From: Bordetella parapertussis
GTDB taxonomy: Bacteria > Pseudomonadota > Gammaproteobacteria > Burkholderiales > Burkholderiaceae_D
Length of the DNA: 64,000 nucleotides
Direction: 5' to 3'
NCBI GenBank assembly: GCA_945866125.1
Contig: CAMBFZ010000018.1
Location: 8,107-72,106, forward strand
Under the pieces are notes generated by a model, which saw only the letters and a list, made by a program, of their open reading frames with translations, made no database searches and had not been told where the DNA came from. Each line of letters opens with the position of its first letter. The first letter of the stretch is position 1. The position numbers and the translations under genes were made by a program. Shown piece after piece: positions 16,666 through 25,527 of this stretch.

Positions 16666-17574
16666 TCAGGCAGCTTGCAGGATCAGTTTGCCGGCGAGGA
16701 TTTCTTCGGCAAACATTTCGGCGGTACGTGCAGCAGCAGCGGTCATGATGTCGAGGTTGCCTGCGTATTTAGGCAAATAGTCACCCAGACCTTCCACTTC
16801 GAGGAAGACTGACACCCGATTGCCGTCAAAGACCGGACCATTGACGAGCTTGTAGCCGGGCACGTATTTTTGTACTTCCCGAATCATGTCGTGAATCGAT
16901 TGCGTGATTTTTGCCTGATCCGGCGTGGTCTCAGTCAGGCAGTGCACCGTGTCGCGCATAATCAGCGGCGGGTCCGCCGGATTGATGATGATGATGGCTT
17001 TGCCCTTTTGTGCACCACCGACTTTTTCGACAGCACCGGCAGTGGTGCGGGTAAATTCGTCAATATTTTTGCGGGTGCCCGGGCCCACTGAGCGACTCGA
17101 GACCGTCGCGACGATCTCGCCGTAGCTTACTGTTTGCACACGCGAGACCGCCGCCACCATAGGGATAGTGGCCTGGCCGCCGCAGGTAACCATATTGACG
17201 TTCATCGCGCCCTGTCCAAGATGCTGCTGCAGATTCACCGGCGGTACGCAATAAGGGCCGATCGCCGCTGGCGTGAGATCAATCATCATCACGCCCAGTG
17301 CCGTCAGCTTGCGCGAATTTTCGGCATGCACATAAGCGCTCGTCGCATCAAAAGCAATCTGCACACCATCGGCAAGTACATGGGGCAGCAAGCCGTCGAC
17401 GCCGTCGGCGGTGGTCTTGATTCCCATTTCTCGTGCCCGTTTGAGGCCGTCCGAATCGGGATCGATCCCGACCATCCAGACTGGCTCCAGCACGGGAGAG
17501 CGCTGCAGTTTGGCTAGCAAGTCGGTCCCGATATTGCCGGGCCCGATCAAGGCACACTTAATTTTTTTACTCAT
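16666..17574 (-). CDS. dmpF: Acetaldehyde dehydrogenase (acylating)
   Basis: 302 residues. An N-terminal NAD fold (CALIGPGNIGTDLL) is followed by the nucleophile region MVTCGGQATIPMVAAV with the thioester-forming Cys. It oxidises acetaldehyde to acetyl-CoA in the DmpFG complex, the last step of the pathway. It lies between the SDR gene and dmpG in the same orientation. Confidence 0.95.
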   Translation of the reverse strand: MSKKIKCALIGPGNIGTDLLAKLQRSPVLEPVWMVGIDPDSDGLKRAREMGIKTTADGVDGLLPHVLADGVQIAFDATSAYVHAENSRKLTALGVMMIDLTPAAIGPYCVPPVNLQQHLGQGAMNVNMVTCGGQATIPMVAAVSRVQTVSYGEIVATVSSRSVGPGTRKNIDEFTRTTAGAVEKVGGAQKGKAIIIINPADPPLIMRDTVHCLTETTPDQAKITQSIHDMIREVQKYVPGYKLVNGPVFDGNRVSVFLEVEGLGDYLPKYAGNLDIMTAAAARTAEMFAEEILAGKLILQAA

Positions 17575-17597
17575 CGTGGACTCCTAAAAAAAATTCA

Positions 17598-18392
17598 TCA
17601 AATCAGACTACGTACCACGCCGCCATCAACCCGCAACGCGGCGCCATTGGTCGCCGCAGCTTTTGGGCTGCAAATGTAGGCGACCATGGCTGCCACTTCT
17701 GCGGGGGTGATAAAACGACGTAGCAGAGAAGTTGGCCGTGCGTGGGCAAAAAATGCCGCGGCGGCTTCGTCAAAACTCTGACCCTGTTCGGCAGCAAGCT
17801 TGTCAAAAAATGCGCGTGCGCCTTCTGTCAGTGTGGGGCCCGGCAGTACGCTGTTGACCGTCACTGCCGTACCAGCGCAGGTTTCTGCCAGCCCGCGCGC
17901 AATCGACAGCTGCGCCGATTTGGTCATGCCATAGTGGACCATCTCGGCCGGTGGGCAGATGCCGGATTCGCTGGAAATAAAAACAACCCGACCGCGATTA
18001 CGTTGTTGCATACCCGGCAGCGCTGCGCGCGACAGACGCACGCCACTCATCACATTCGTTTCAAAGAAATGCAACCAGTCGGCATCCGTAATCGACGCAA
18101 ACGGTTTGGGGTCGAAAATGCCCAGATTGTTAATCAATATGTCGATCTCGGCGCTGCTCTTGATCAGCAATTCGCAGCCGGCAGCAGTGGCCGCATCGGC
18201 GGCGATACCGCCCAGCGTCGCATGTGGAAATTCAGACCGTAAGCGTTGCACTGCCTCGTCAACACTCGCTTGCGAGCGGCCATTGATGGTCACGACGGCA
18301 CCCTCGGCGGCAAGCGCCTGGGCGATCGCATAGCCGATGCCCGCAGTCGATCCGGTCACGAGCGCGTGTTGTCCCTGCAATTGAAGATCCAT
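17598..18392 (-). CDS. Short-chain dehydrogenase/reductase inside the meta operon
   Basis: 264 residues of a classical SDR, with cofactor motif TGSTAGIG, structural NNLGI, catalytic Ser in ISSESG and YGMTK. It stands between dmpH and dmpF, a place where the standard dmp/aph pathways need no dehydrogenase. It may act on a side-product of substituted catechols or on an alternative entry substrate. The gaps to its neighbours are 23 bp on each side, so it is part of the transcript. Confidence 0.85.
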   Translation of the reverse strand: MDLQLQGQHALVTGSTAGIGYAIAQALAAEGAVVTINGRSQASVDEAVQRLRSEFPHATLGGIAADAATAAGCELLIKSSAEIDILINNLGIFDPKPFASITDADWLHFFETNVMSGVRLSRAALPGMQQRNRGRVVFISSESGICPPAEMVHYGMTKSAQLSIARGLAETCAGTAVTVNSVLPGPTLTEGARAFFDKLAAEQGQSFDEAAAAFFAHARPTSLLRRFITPAEVAAMVAYICSPKAAATNGAALRVDGGVVRSLI

Positions 18393-18415
18393 CGTGTTTC
18401 CGTTACGCGGTTGAG

Positions 18416-19204
18416 TTAGACGAAGCGCATCGAGACCGAACCCAGGTCCTGATAGCGCACCAGAATGCTGTCGCCTGCTGCCACCGGTATGGCTTCGGTT
18501 ACGCCGCCGGTCATGATGAACGTGCCGGCAGGGATTTCCTGCCCGCGCGCACCGAGATGATTGGCTAGCATCGCAACGGCTGCAGCCGGGTGGCCGAGAA
18601 CAGCAGCACCCGCCGCCATCGCAACGACTTGCCCATTTTTTTCAAGGACAACACCGAGTGTGCGCAGGTCAAGCTCCTCGATATGGCGTGAGCGGCCACC
18701 GATGACGAAACGGGAGGCAGAGGTATTGTCGGCGACCACACTCTTCAGGTCGAATTTGAAATCGCGATAGCGGCTGTCGATAATCTCAACAGCAGGAATC
18801 ACAAAATCAATCGCTGCCATTACTGCGCCCACGTGGCAGCCCGGCCCTTTTAGTGGCGCCTTGGTAACGACGCAAATTTCTGCCTCGACTTTGGGGTGAA
18901 TCAGTTCTGAGGTTTTTATTTCGCCGCCGTCCGGGCGCGACATATAGTCGCTGACGAAGCCAAACACTGGCACGTCCACGCCCATCTGCTTCATCTTGGC
19001 AAACGAGGTCAGGCCTGCCTTGAGGCCGGCGGTTCGGTGGCCGCGTGCTTCTTTGTTATGACGAATCGCGTCTTGAATGGCATACGCATCTTCCCAATCC
19101 ATGTGCGGATAGTCGTCGGTAATTTTCAGTACATCGCGTGCTTCGAGTTCGGCTGCTTCCAGATGGGCGGCAAGCTGATCGATGGTGGCTTTATCGAGTT
19201 GCAT
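18416..19204 (-). CDS. dmpH: 2-oxo-3-hexenedioate (4-oxalocrotonate) decarboxylase
   Basis: 262 residues from the ATG at 19204, preceded by GAGAGA; the open frame runs on upstream but overlaps dmpE. The FAH-like fold has HPKVEAEICVV with the Mg-ligand glutamates and VPAVEIIDSRYRDFKF. It is a paralogue of DmpE next door, with which it forms a complex in known systems. It decarboxylates 2-oxo-3-hexenedioate to 2-oxopent-4-enoate. Assignment to H rather than E rests on similarity (LTSFAKMKQMG, SDYMSRPDGG) and gene order. Confidence 0.88.
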   Translation of the reverse strand: MQLDKATIDQLAAHLEAAELEARDVLKITDDYPHMDWEDAYAIQDAIRHNKEARGHRTAGLKAGLTSFAKMKQMGVDVPVFGFVSDYMSRPDGGEIKTSELIHPKVEAEICVVTKAPLKGPGCHVGAVMAAIDFVIPAVEIIDSRYRDFKFDLKSVVADNTSASRFVIGGRSRHIEELDLRTLGVVLEKNGQVVAMAAGAAVLGHPAAAVAMLANHLGARGQEIPAGTFIMTGGVTEAIPVAAGDSILVRYQDLGSVSMRFV

Positions 19205-19229
19205 GGTTCTCTCTCGGTTCTTGTTGTGT

Positions 19230-20018
19230 TCAGATAAATCGCACGGAAGTTGATCCCAGGCCGCCGACGGCGCAGTGCAAACTGTCACCAGCTTTGACCG
19301 GGACCAGCGGCGACTGCGAGCCCGACAGGATCACATCGCCGGCCTTGAGCGAGATGCCGAGTCGGCCAAGCGTATTGGCCAGCCAGGCGACTGCATTGAC
19401 CGGCGAGCCTTGTACGGATGCACCTGCCGAGGTACTGATAATTTCGCCATTTTTTTCTAGCACCATACCTGCCAGGGCGAGGTCAAGATCACGCGGACTA
19501 CGGCGCGTGCCGCCTAATGTAAAAACACCGCAGGAGGCGTTATCGGCAACCGTGTCTTCGATTTTTATTTTCCAGTCTTTGATGCGAGAGTCGACAATCT
19601 CAAAGCAGGGCATCACGCAATCCGTGGCACGCAACACATCGGCGGCGGTGACACCCGGACCCGTCAGGTCACGCGCCAAAATAAAGGCCACTTCGGCCTC
19701 CGCTTTCGGCGCGATCATTTTGCTGGTATCGACCGCTTCCCCTTCGTTGAAGACCATGCCGGAGAGCAGATGACCGAAATCAGGTTGGTTAACCCCCAGC
19801 ATGTCCATCACGATTTTGCTGGTCACGCCGATTTTTTTTCCCACCACGATTTCACCCGCATCAAGCCGACGCGCAATCATGCGCAGCTGGATCTGGTAAG
19901 CGTCTGCGATTGTGATACCGGGTTCGCGATTGGTCAGAGGTTCAATTGGCACACGGGTAAGAAAGGAGTCATACAACTCGTCGCCGTAGCGTGTAATGCT
20001 GTCTTTGTTCATGGTCAT
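19230..20018 (-). CDS. dmpE: 2-oxopent-4-enoate hydratase
   Basis: 262 residues. KKIGVTSKIVMDMLGVNQPDFGHL and APKAEAEVAFILARDL carry the Mg-binding carboxylates of the vinylpyruvate hydratase family. It hydrates 2-hydroxypenta-2,4-dienoate to 4-hydroxy-2-oxovalerate, the DmpG substrate. MTM at 20018 is preferred, as GGAGC lies seven bases before it. It sits between dmpC and dmpH. Confidence 0.9.
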   Translation of the reverse strand: MTMNKDSITRYGDELYDSFLTRVPIEPLTNREPGITIADAYQIQLRMIARRLDAGEIVVGKKIGVTSKIVMDMLGVNQPDFGHLLSGMVFNEGEAVDTSKMIAPKAEAEVAFILARDLTGPGVTAADVLRATDCVMPCFEIVDSRIKDWKIKIEDTVADNASCGVFTLGGTRRSPRDLDLALAGMVLEKNGEIISTSAGASVQGSPVNAVAWLANTLGRLGISLKAGDVILSGSQSPLVPVKAGDSLHCAVGGLGSTSVRFI

Positions 20019-20042
20019 GCGAAAGCTCCGGTCGTCAGAGGG

Positions 20043-21497
20043 TTAAATTTTGATCATCACGTTACGCAAATCGGTGTAGAACTCCAGCGAGTGCACGCCG
20101 CCTTCGCGGCCGATGCCAGAGCCTTTCGATCCACCGAACGAGGTGCGCAGGTCACGCAGAAACCAGCTATTGATCCAGCACAGTCCGACGTGGACTGCAT
20201 TGCCCATGCGAGTGGCGGTGGACATATTGCTGGTCCAGATCGTTGTGGCCAGACCGTATTGGGTATCGTTGGCTAGCGCGATCGCTTCTTCTTCGGTATC
20301 GAAGGGAGCGATATGGCAGCAAGGTCCGAAAATTTCTTCGCGTACGATAGGCGACGTTTCAGGCAGGCCGGTCCAGATGGTGGGCTGCACCCAATGGCCG
20401 TCGGCGAATTCACCGTCCATTGCATGCGCTGCGCCTCCGGTGACAATGGCGGCGCCTTCGGCTTTGGCTTTGGCGTAGTAGGACAGTACCTTGGCGCGAT
20501 GTTCCGCTGAAATCAGCGGACCGAGGCCGACGCCGGGCTCGTGCGAGGCACCGATTTTCAGGCCTTCCGCTTTTTCTTTGAGCGCCTTGACGAATTTGTC
20601 AAAAATCGGGCGTTGCACATAGACCCGCTCAGTGCCCAGGCAAACCTGACCACAGTTTTCAAAAGCCGAACGGGTGATGCCGGCGACAGCCTTGTCGAAA
20701 TCAGCATCGGCAAACACGATGCCGGCATTTTTGCCGCCGAGTTCAAACGATACGGGACGCACACCCTTGGCGGCGGCCGCCATGATCGCCTCACCAGTGC
20801 GGGTTTCGCCGGTAAAGGTAATGCCATCCACGCCCGGATGCGTAGTTAGAAATTCACCGGCCGAGTTAGGCCCAAAACCATGGACCACGTTGTAGACCCC
20901 TTTGGGGATGCCGACCTTGTTCATGACTTCGCCGAGCAAGGTGGCAGTCGCCGGCGTTTCTTCTGAAGGTTTGACGATGACGGCGTTACCGCACGCAAGC
21001 GCCGGGCCGACTTTCCAGGTCATTAATAGCAGCGGCAGATTCCAGGGGCAGACCACGCCAATCACGCCGAGCGGCACCCGAACGCCGTAGCTGATCGCGG
21101 TGCCACCATCCGGTGTGGTCATCTGAAAACTTTCGGTGGGCGCGTTCTTGATGATGTCCGCAAACACCTTGAAATTTGCTGCGCCCCGCGGAATATCGAT
21201 ATGCGAGGCCAACGAATACGGTTTACCGGTATCGGCCAATTCTGCTGCCAAAAATTCGTCAAAACGGTGATTGATTTCATCGGCCACTGCATACAGCAGC
21301 TCAACCCGCTTGACCACTGACATCTTGCCCCATTCGCCGTTCAGCGCGCTGCGCGCTGCCTGCACGGCCGCGTCGATTTCGGCGCGACCAGCTTCATGCA
21401 CCAGTCCGATGACGCTGTTGTTGACCGGGGCACGGTTCTCGAAGGTTTTGCCGGTGGCGACAAATTCGCCATTAATAAAATTATGAAATTGTTTCAT
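20043..21497 (-). CDS. dmpC: 2-hydroxymuconic semialdehyde dehydrogenase
   Basis: 484 residues, a complete aldehyde dehydrogenase. The catalytic Cys lies in FENCGQVCLGTERVYV, the general-base Glu in FELGGKN, and the cofactor region in VIVKPSEETP and FTGETRTG. The family and context identify it as the enzyme opening the 4-oxalocrotonate branch by oxidising the ring-fission product of catechol. It is the second gene of the operon that runs from the GlcG-like gene to dmpI. Confidence 0.93.
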   Translation of the reverse strand: MKQFHNFINGEFVATGKTFENRAPVNNSVIGLVHEAGRAEIDAAVQAARSALNGEWGKMSVVKRVELLYAVADEINHRFDEFLAAELADTGKPYSLASHIDIPRGAANFKVFADIIKNAPTESFQMTTPDGGTAISYGVRVPLGVIGVVCPWNLPLLLMTWKVGPALACGNAVIVKPSEETPATATLLGEVMNKVGIPKGVYNVVHGFGPNSAGEFLTTHPGVDGITFTGETRTGEAIMAAAAKGVRPVSFELGGKNAGIVFADADFDKAVAGITRSAFENCGQVCLGTERVYVQRPIFDKFVKALKEKAEGLKIGASHEPGVGLGPLISAEHRAKVLSYYAKAKAEGAAIVTGGAAHAMDGEFADGHWVQPTIWTGLPETSPIVREEIFGPCCHIAPFDTEEEAIALANDTQYGLATTIWTSNMSTATRMGNAVHVGLCWINSWFLRDLRTSFGGSKGSGIGREGGVHSLEFYTDLRNVMIKI

Positions 21498-21545
21498 TGC
21501 GTGGTCCGTAAATAAAAGAAGAATTCCTTGTGCTGTGTCGGAGGC

Positions 21546-21998
21546 TCAGGCCAGGCCGATGGCGGCTAGTCCTGCGCGCGCACATTCCTCGTCCTGCTCG
21601 GCAGATCCGCCGGAGACGCCAATACCACCGATGCGCATACCGTCCTGCACGATCGGCAAGCCACCGCCAAACATCACTAGTCGGGGCCGCTCTGCCAGAC
21701 CCATGCGCAAGAACTCATCGCTGGCCAGGATGCCCTTCCACGCCGAAGTCGGAAAGCCGAAACCCGCGGCGGTGTAGGCCTTGTCAATCGCAATCTCGAC
21801 CGAATGCAAAAATGCGCCCGGCATGCGCAGAAAACCTGCCAGCACGCCGCTGCTATCGGTGACGGCAACGTTAATTCGGATGCCGATGTGCTGCGCATAC
21901 GCGAGGCTTGCCTGCATAGCCTGCGCTGCTGCTTCGGCAGAGATCACGCCTTGCATCACGCTGAGAGGGGTAGCCGTTGGGCTCGTCGGGTCACTCAT
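21546..21998 (-). CDS. GlcG/HbpS-family heme-binding-like protein
   Basis: 150 residues of the GlcG/HbpS (DUF336) fold, with the signature AIDKAYTAAGF, a PGGLP-like FGGGLPI segment and a terminal GIGVSGGSAEQDEECA. These small proteins often occur in aromatic degradation operons, and their role is unsettled. It is the first gene of the dmpC-dmpI operon and is divergent from the LysR-type regulator. The 100-bp gap between them contains a LysR-type operator. Confidence 0.85.
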   Translation of the reverse strand: MSDPTSPTATPLSVMQGVISAEAAAQAMQASLAYAQHIGIRINVAVTDSSGVLAGFLRMPGAFLHSVEIAIDKAYTAAGFGFPTSAWKGILASDEFLRMGLAERPRLVMFGGGLPIVQDGMRIGGIGVSGGSAEQDEECARAGLAAIGLA

Positions 21999-22072
21999 AT
22001 CAATGTCCAGTCAGATAGGCGAAGGGTAGTATTTGGTCTTGATACTGTCCAATACTGTTTTTTTGATTCACA

Positions 22073-22087
22073 ATACTTAAAAAGTAT
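22073..22087. promoter_or_regulatory. LysR-type operator, ATAC-N7-GTAT palindrome
   Basis: ATACTTAAAAAGTAT is a perfect inverted repeat. It satisfies both the general T-N11-A LysR box and the ATAC-N7-GTAT consensus known for CatR/BenM/CatM. It ends just before the GGAGGTGAG ribosome site of the regulator gene, so occupation should repress the regulator itself. Further ATAC/GTAT half sites (GTAT near 22029, ATAC near 22042 and 22052) lie towards the divergent operon and may form the activation site. Confidence 0.65.
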
Positions 22088-22098
22088 GGAGGTGAGAC

Positions 22099-23028
22099 AT
22101 GGATTTGCGACAGATGCGTTATTTTTTGGCGCTTGCAGAGGAGCGTAATTTCACGCGCGCAGCAGCGCGACTGCATATGGCGCAACCGCCACTGACCCGC
22201 CAGATCCGTGCATTGGAGGACGATGTTGGGGCGACGCTTTTCGTGCGCAGCCCGAAGGGCGTCACGCTGACCGAAGCCGGCCAGGCGTTGTTTGACGAGG
22301 TGCCCAATCTGCTTGCGTTGGCCGCACGCGCCAAAGAGCGTGCGGTGCTGGCGGGACAGGGACAGACCGGTCAGCTCGACATTGGTACCTTTGGCTCTGG
22401 TGTGTTGGACGCCGTTCCGCGCATCCTGGCGCGCTTTCATGCGGAGCGTCCGGAAGTCAAAATCGTGCTGCACAACCTCAGCAAGAGTGCGCAGATTGCG
22501 GCGCTGCGTGAGCGTCGCATCAACGTCGGTTTTAACCGGCTGATTCCCCCTGACGATGACCTCAAGGTAGAGACAGTGTTGCGTGAATCGATGATGGTTG
22601 CGCTGCCGGCAAGGCATGCCTTGTGCAAAAAAAAATTCATCACGATTCCCGACTTGAGCGGGCAGCCGCTGATCCTTTACCCGCGCCTGCCAATCGCTGG
22701 ACTTGCGCAGCTGGTGATTCAGGCCTTCCATCGCGAAAAATCCGAATTGCGTATCGAGCAGGAGGTCGAAGACGTGCTCACTGCCATCGCGCTGGTGGCT
22801 GGCGGGTTTGGAGCCTGTGTGACGACCGCCTCGACGGCAAGCTTGCGTCTGCCGGGCGTTATGTACCGTCCGCTGGTCAGTCATCATTTGCGTGAAATCG
22901 AATTAAGTTGTCTGTACCGACAAGCGGATGAATCCCCGCTGCTGGCGGCCTTTGTTGCCGTGGTGCGGGATTTTGCGGCTACCATGACTCCGCCAAAAGA
23001 AAAGCCGACCACAAAACGCGCAGCCTGA
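22099..23028 (+). CDS. LysR-type transcriptional regulator (AphT/CatR-BenM-like)
   Basis: 309 residues. The N-terminal winged helix (MDLRQMRYFLALAEERNFTRAAARLHMAQPPLTRQI) is typical of the CatR/BenM/CbnR branch. The effector domain runs from about residue 90 to 300. It is inserted on the plus strand between dmpB and the GlcG-dmpC operon, as in clusters with a LysR-type second regulator such as aphT of Comamonas testosteroni. It likely responds to a pathway intermediate and acts through the palindrome in front of it. The ring-cleavage or muconate-type effector is an inference. Confidence 0.88.
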   Translation: MDLRQMRYFLALAEERNFTRAAARLHMAQPPLTRQIRALEDDVGATLFVRSPKGVTLTEAGQALFDEVPNLLALAARAKERAVLAGQGQTGQLDIGTFGSGVLDAVPRILARFHAERPEVKIVLHNLSKSAQIAALRERRINVGFNRLIPPDDDLKVETVLRESMMVALPARHALCKKKFITIPDLSGQPLILYPRLPIAGLAQLVIQAFHREKSELRIEQEVEDVLTAIALVAGGFGACVTTASTASLRLPGVMYRPLVSHHLREIELSCLYRQADESPLLAAFVAVVRDFAATMTPPKEKPTTKRAA

Positions 23029-23029
23029 G

Positions 23030-23057
23030 CCTTGGCGCATTGTTCAATGCGCCAAGG
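23030..23057. terminator. Bidirectional hairpin terminator between LysR gene and dmpB
   Basis: CCTTGGCGCATTG and its exact complement CAATGCGCCAAGG are separated by two bases, directly after the LysR stop and 16 bp from the dmpB stop. The 13-bp perfect stem between convergent genes is well placed to end both transcripts, although there is no run of Ts. Confidence 0.65.
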
Positions 23058-23072
23058 CGTGCATGCAGCCGA

Positions 23073-24017
23073 TCAGGTGTAGACGTCGGTGAACGAAGGC
23101 ACCGCGTCGCCGGTGTGATAGAAGATGCCGGTCCAGAGCTTGTCTTCGGTCCAGGTCGTCACGGGACGATCAGGTTGCGCCAGATAACCGAGGCCGGCGA
23201 AGGTCTCGTTACGGTTGCCGCTTGGGTCAAAGAAATAGATGGTCTCGCCGCGTGTGATGCCATGGCGAGTCGGTGCCACGTCGATCTTGACCTTTTTCTT
23301 TGACATGATATCGGCCGCCTTGAGCACGTCATGCCAAGAATCAAGGAAGAAAGACACATGATGAATACCAGCCTTGGCACCACCAACGAACGCGATGTCG
23401 TGTGGTGTGTTGGTGCGGGTCAGCCAGGTCGCTGCCTGGATGACGCCACCTGGTCCAACACATACTTGCTCAACCAGATAGAAGTCCAGCACGTCTTTGA
23501 AGAAGTTGGTGTTCTCAGCCACCTTGTTGACGCCGGTTTCAGGATTGAGCTCGCACATCAGCAGTACATGGTCGACCCAATGTGCGCCAGCGCCGGTGAT
23601 GTTGTCAGGCCAGGGATCCGGATTGGTCGTGCCGACTTCGGTACCCACATATTCTTTTAACGCGTAGAGGCGCATTTCGTGGCCGCTTGGCATTTTGAAT
23701 TGCAGCATACGACCTGTGGAAGGCAGAGCACCTTCGGGGAGTTCGGTGACTTTGATGCCGGCAGCTTCAATACGCTGCTTGAAGCTATCGAGGTCACTGT
23801 CTTTTTCTACCTTGTAGGCGACATGGTTCATGCCAGCCTGATCGGATGGCGTCAGGATGATCGAATAGCGATCCCATTCGTCCCAGCACTTCAGATAAAC
23901 ATTACCCGCCTTATCTTCCATCGAGATTTTCATGCCGATGACTTCGGTGTAGTGTTTGACCGCGGCCCCTATGTCCATGACTTTCAAGCTTACATGCCCG
24001 ATACGCATAACACCCAT
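23073..24017 (-). CDS. dmpB: Catechol 2,3-dioxygenase (extradiol, meta-cleavage)
   Basis: 314 residues, a two-domain vicinal oxygen chelate extradiol dioxygenase. The Fe(II) ligands are the His in GAHWVDHV, the His in KAGIHHVSFF and the Glu in GNRNETFAG. It cleaves catechol next to the hydroxyls to 2-hydroxymuconic semialdehyde, the yellow product. It follows the [2Fe-2S] ferredoxin gene by 10 bp, matching the PQB order of dmp and aph clusters. The ferredoxin is known in such systems to reactivate this enzyme. Confidence 0.95.
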   Translation of the reverse strand: MGVMRIGHVSLKVMDIGAAVKHYTEVIGMKISMEDKAGNVYLKCWDEWDRYSIILTPSDQAGMNHVAYKVEKDSDLDSFKQRIEAAGIKVTELPEGALPSTGRMLQFKMPSGHEMRLYALKEYVGTEVGTTNPDPWPDNITGAGAHWVDHVLLMCELNPETGVNKVAENTNFFKDVLDFYLVEQVCVGPGGVIQAATWLTRTNTPHDIAFVGGAKAGIHHVSFFLDSWHDVLKAADIMSKKKVKIDVAPTRHGITRGETIYFFDPSGNRNETFAGLGYLAQPDRPVTTWTEDKLWTGIFYHTGDAVPSFTDVYT

Positions 24018-24027
24018 TGTCTTCTCC

Positions 24028-24387
24028 TTATTTTATGATCGCAGGTGGGGTGGCCTGCGCGTCGAACCCCTTGGAAAACGGTTTGATCATCTTGCCGGCG
24101 ACTTCTAGCTTCACCTCGACGGTGGGCCCAACGCGACAGGCAAGGGTGTAACCCTGTGTTTCTTCATATTCGCTGACATGGGCCCGGCTAATCGGACCCA
24201 GCAATTCGGTACTGCCGCTGGTAATACGTACTTTGCACACGCCGCAGCCGCCGTTGACGCAGCCCGCCGGAATGCCTTTGCGCCCGAGGCGCAACATACC
24301 CTTGAGCAGGCTCTCGCCGATCGCGCAGGGGTAAGACTCACCGGTCTGCTCGATGGTGACTTGCACCTTGGGACGAAAATCAAACAT
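24028..24387 (-). CDS. dmpQ: [2Fe-2S] ferredoxin (DmpQ/XylT-like)
   Basis: 119 residues from the ATG at 24387 (MFDFRPKVQVTIEQ), which is 11 bp after the reductase stop. The plant-type cluster motif is AGCVNGGCGVC with the fourth Cys in TLACRV. In the pathway it reduces and rescues oxidised catechol 2,3-dioxygenase. The extra C-terminal tail (AGKMIKPFSKGF) is typical of the XylT/DmpQ group. Confidence 0.92.
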   Translation of the reverse strand: MFDFRPKVQVTIEQTGESYPCAIGESLLKGMLRLGRKGIPAGCVNGGCGVCKVRITSGSTELLGPISRAHVSEYEETQGYTLACRVGPTVEVKLEVAGKMIKPFSKGFDAQATPPAIIK

Positions 24388-24397
24388 GGCTCGCTTG

Positions 24398-25456
24398 TCA
24401 GACGCGCTTGAAAAATGCACTGCGCGGCTTGGACGCATCGGCCGCAGTGATGAATTTTTCTGCATAGATGTCGCGCTCATACAGACGACCCTGCATCAGT
24501 GTCGACAGACAGGCTTCGATCATTGCCGGTGGTCCGCACAGATAGACTTTGTGGCCGGAAAAATCGCCCTTAAAATGGTGTTGTGCCGCTTCATGCACGA
24601 AGCCTTTTTCGCCTTCAAAGCCGCTGGCGTCTTCTGATAGCGCCGGTACATACGTGAAGTTTGGATGCGTCTGCGCGAGCGCCTTGAATTCCTGGTCGTA
24701 GTACAGCTCGGCCAGATTGCGCTGTCCGTAGATCAGCGTGATGGGATCGGTACAGCCGCTGGCAAGCAAATCTAGAATCATGGAGCGCGGACTCGACAGA
24801 CCCGATCCGCCCGCCATGAAAATCATCGGCGCCTTGAAGGAAGTGCGCACAAAAAAGCGCCCATAGGGGCCCGATACGCGCAGGGTTTGGCCAACGTGCA
24901 ATTTCTCATGCAGATAGGCAGTGCCGGCGCCGCCGGGAACAATGCGCACGTTGATTTCAAGCTCACCGGTGCGGGCAATATCTTGCGGCGAATTTGCAAT
25001 TGAAAACGGACGACCGCCTTCTACACCCGGCAGCACCAGCTGCACATACTGGCCCGCCTGAAAATCGATGACACGGTCAAGCTTGAGCCAGATCGCCTTG
25101 ATGGTTGGCGTCACACTTTCAATGCGACTCACGGTGGTATCAAAATCTTCGACCGGGATGATGCGGGCGTCGTCATCTTCGTCGATGTCGGCTTCAATGG
25201 TGACATCGCTTTGTAGTGTTGCGCAGCAGGCCAGGGTCTTGCCTTCATCGCGCTCGAAATCCATGAGTGCAAACGGATTGGACTCCCCGTGTTCGACATT
25301 GCCATCGGCTACGTGCACCTTGCAGGTGCCGCACAGACCATGCCCGCAGGCATGGGGTAGATAAATACCCTGACGTAGCGCGGCGTCAAGGATAGTCTGG
25401 CCATCCTCGACTTCGATCGTAGCGCCAAGCGGTTCAATAGTGAGTAGTTGGGACAT
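24398..25456 (-). CDS. dmpP: Phenol hydroxylase reductase component (P5)
   Basis: 352 residues. An N-terminal plant-type [2Fe-2S] domain (PHACGHGLCGTCKV, CCAT) is followed by the FAD-binding GRPFSIANSP and an NAD domain with MAGGSGLSSPRSM and a C-terminal VYLCGPPAMIEA. It passes electrons from NADH to the di-iron hydroxylase. It is the only reductase in the cluster, so both P3 copies would have to share it. It sits 71 bp after the second P4 gene. Confidence 0.95.
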   Translation of the reverse strand: MSQLLTIEPLGATIEVEDGQTILDAALRQGIYLPHACGHGLCGTCKVHVADGNVEHGESNPFALMDFERDEGKTLACCATLQSDVTIEADIDEDDDARIIPVEDFDTTVSRIESVTPTIKAIWLKLDRVIDFQAGQYVQLVLPGVEGGRPFSIANSPQDIARTGELEINVRIVPGGAGTAYLHEKLHVGQTLRVSGPYGRFFVRTSFKAPMIFMAGGSGLSSPRSMILDLLASGCTDPITLIYGQRNLAELYYDQEFKALAQTHPNFTYVPALSEDASGFEGEKGFVHEAAQHHFKGDFSGHKVYLCGPPAMIEACLSTLMQGRLYERDIYAEKFITAADASKPRSAFFKRV

Positions 25457-25527
25457 GATTCAGATCACAACAAAAATACATCTGGGTTTACGGGTGACAG
25501 ACTCTGATTAGGGCAGGATTGCCCTAA

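Noticed and set aside
15602..21998. Mobile-element borders around the meta-pathway genes
   Set aside because: No transposase, terminal inverted repeats or target duplications were seen here or elsewhere in the window.
22000..22887. A 295-codon minus-strand open frame opposite the LysR gene
   Set aside because: It is antisense to a complete LysR regulator and has the composition of a shadow frame (many Gln, His, Arg); no domain is visible.
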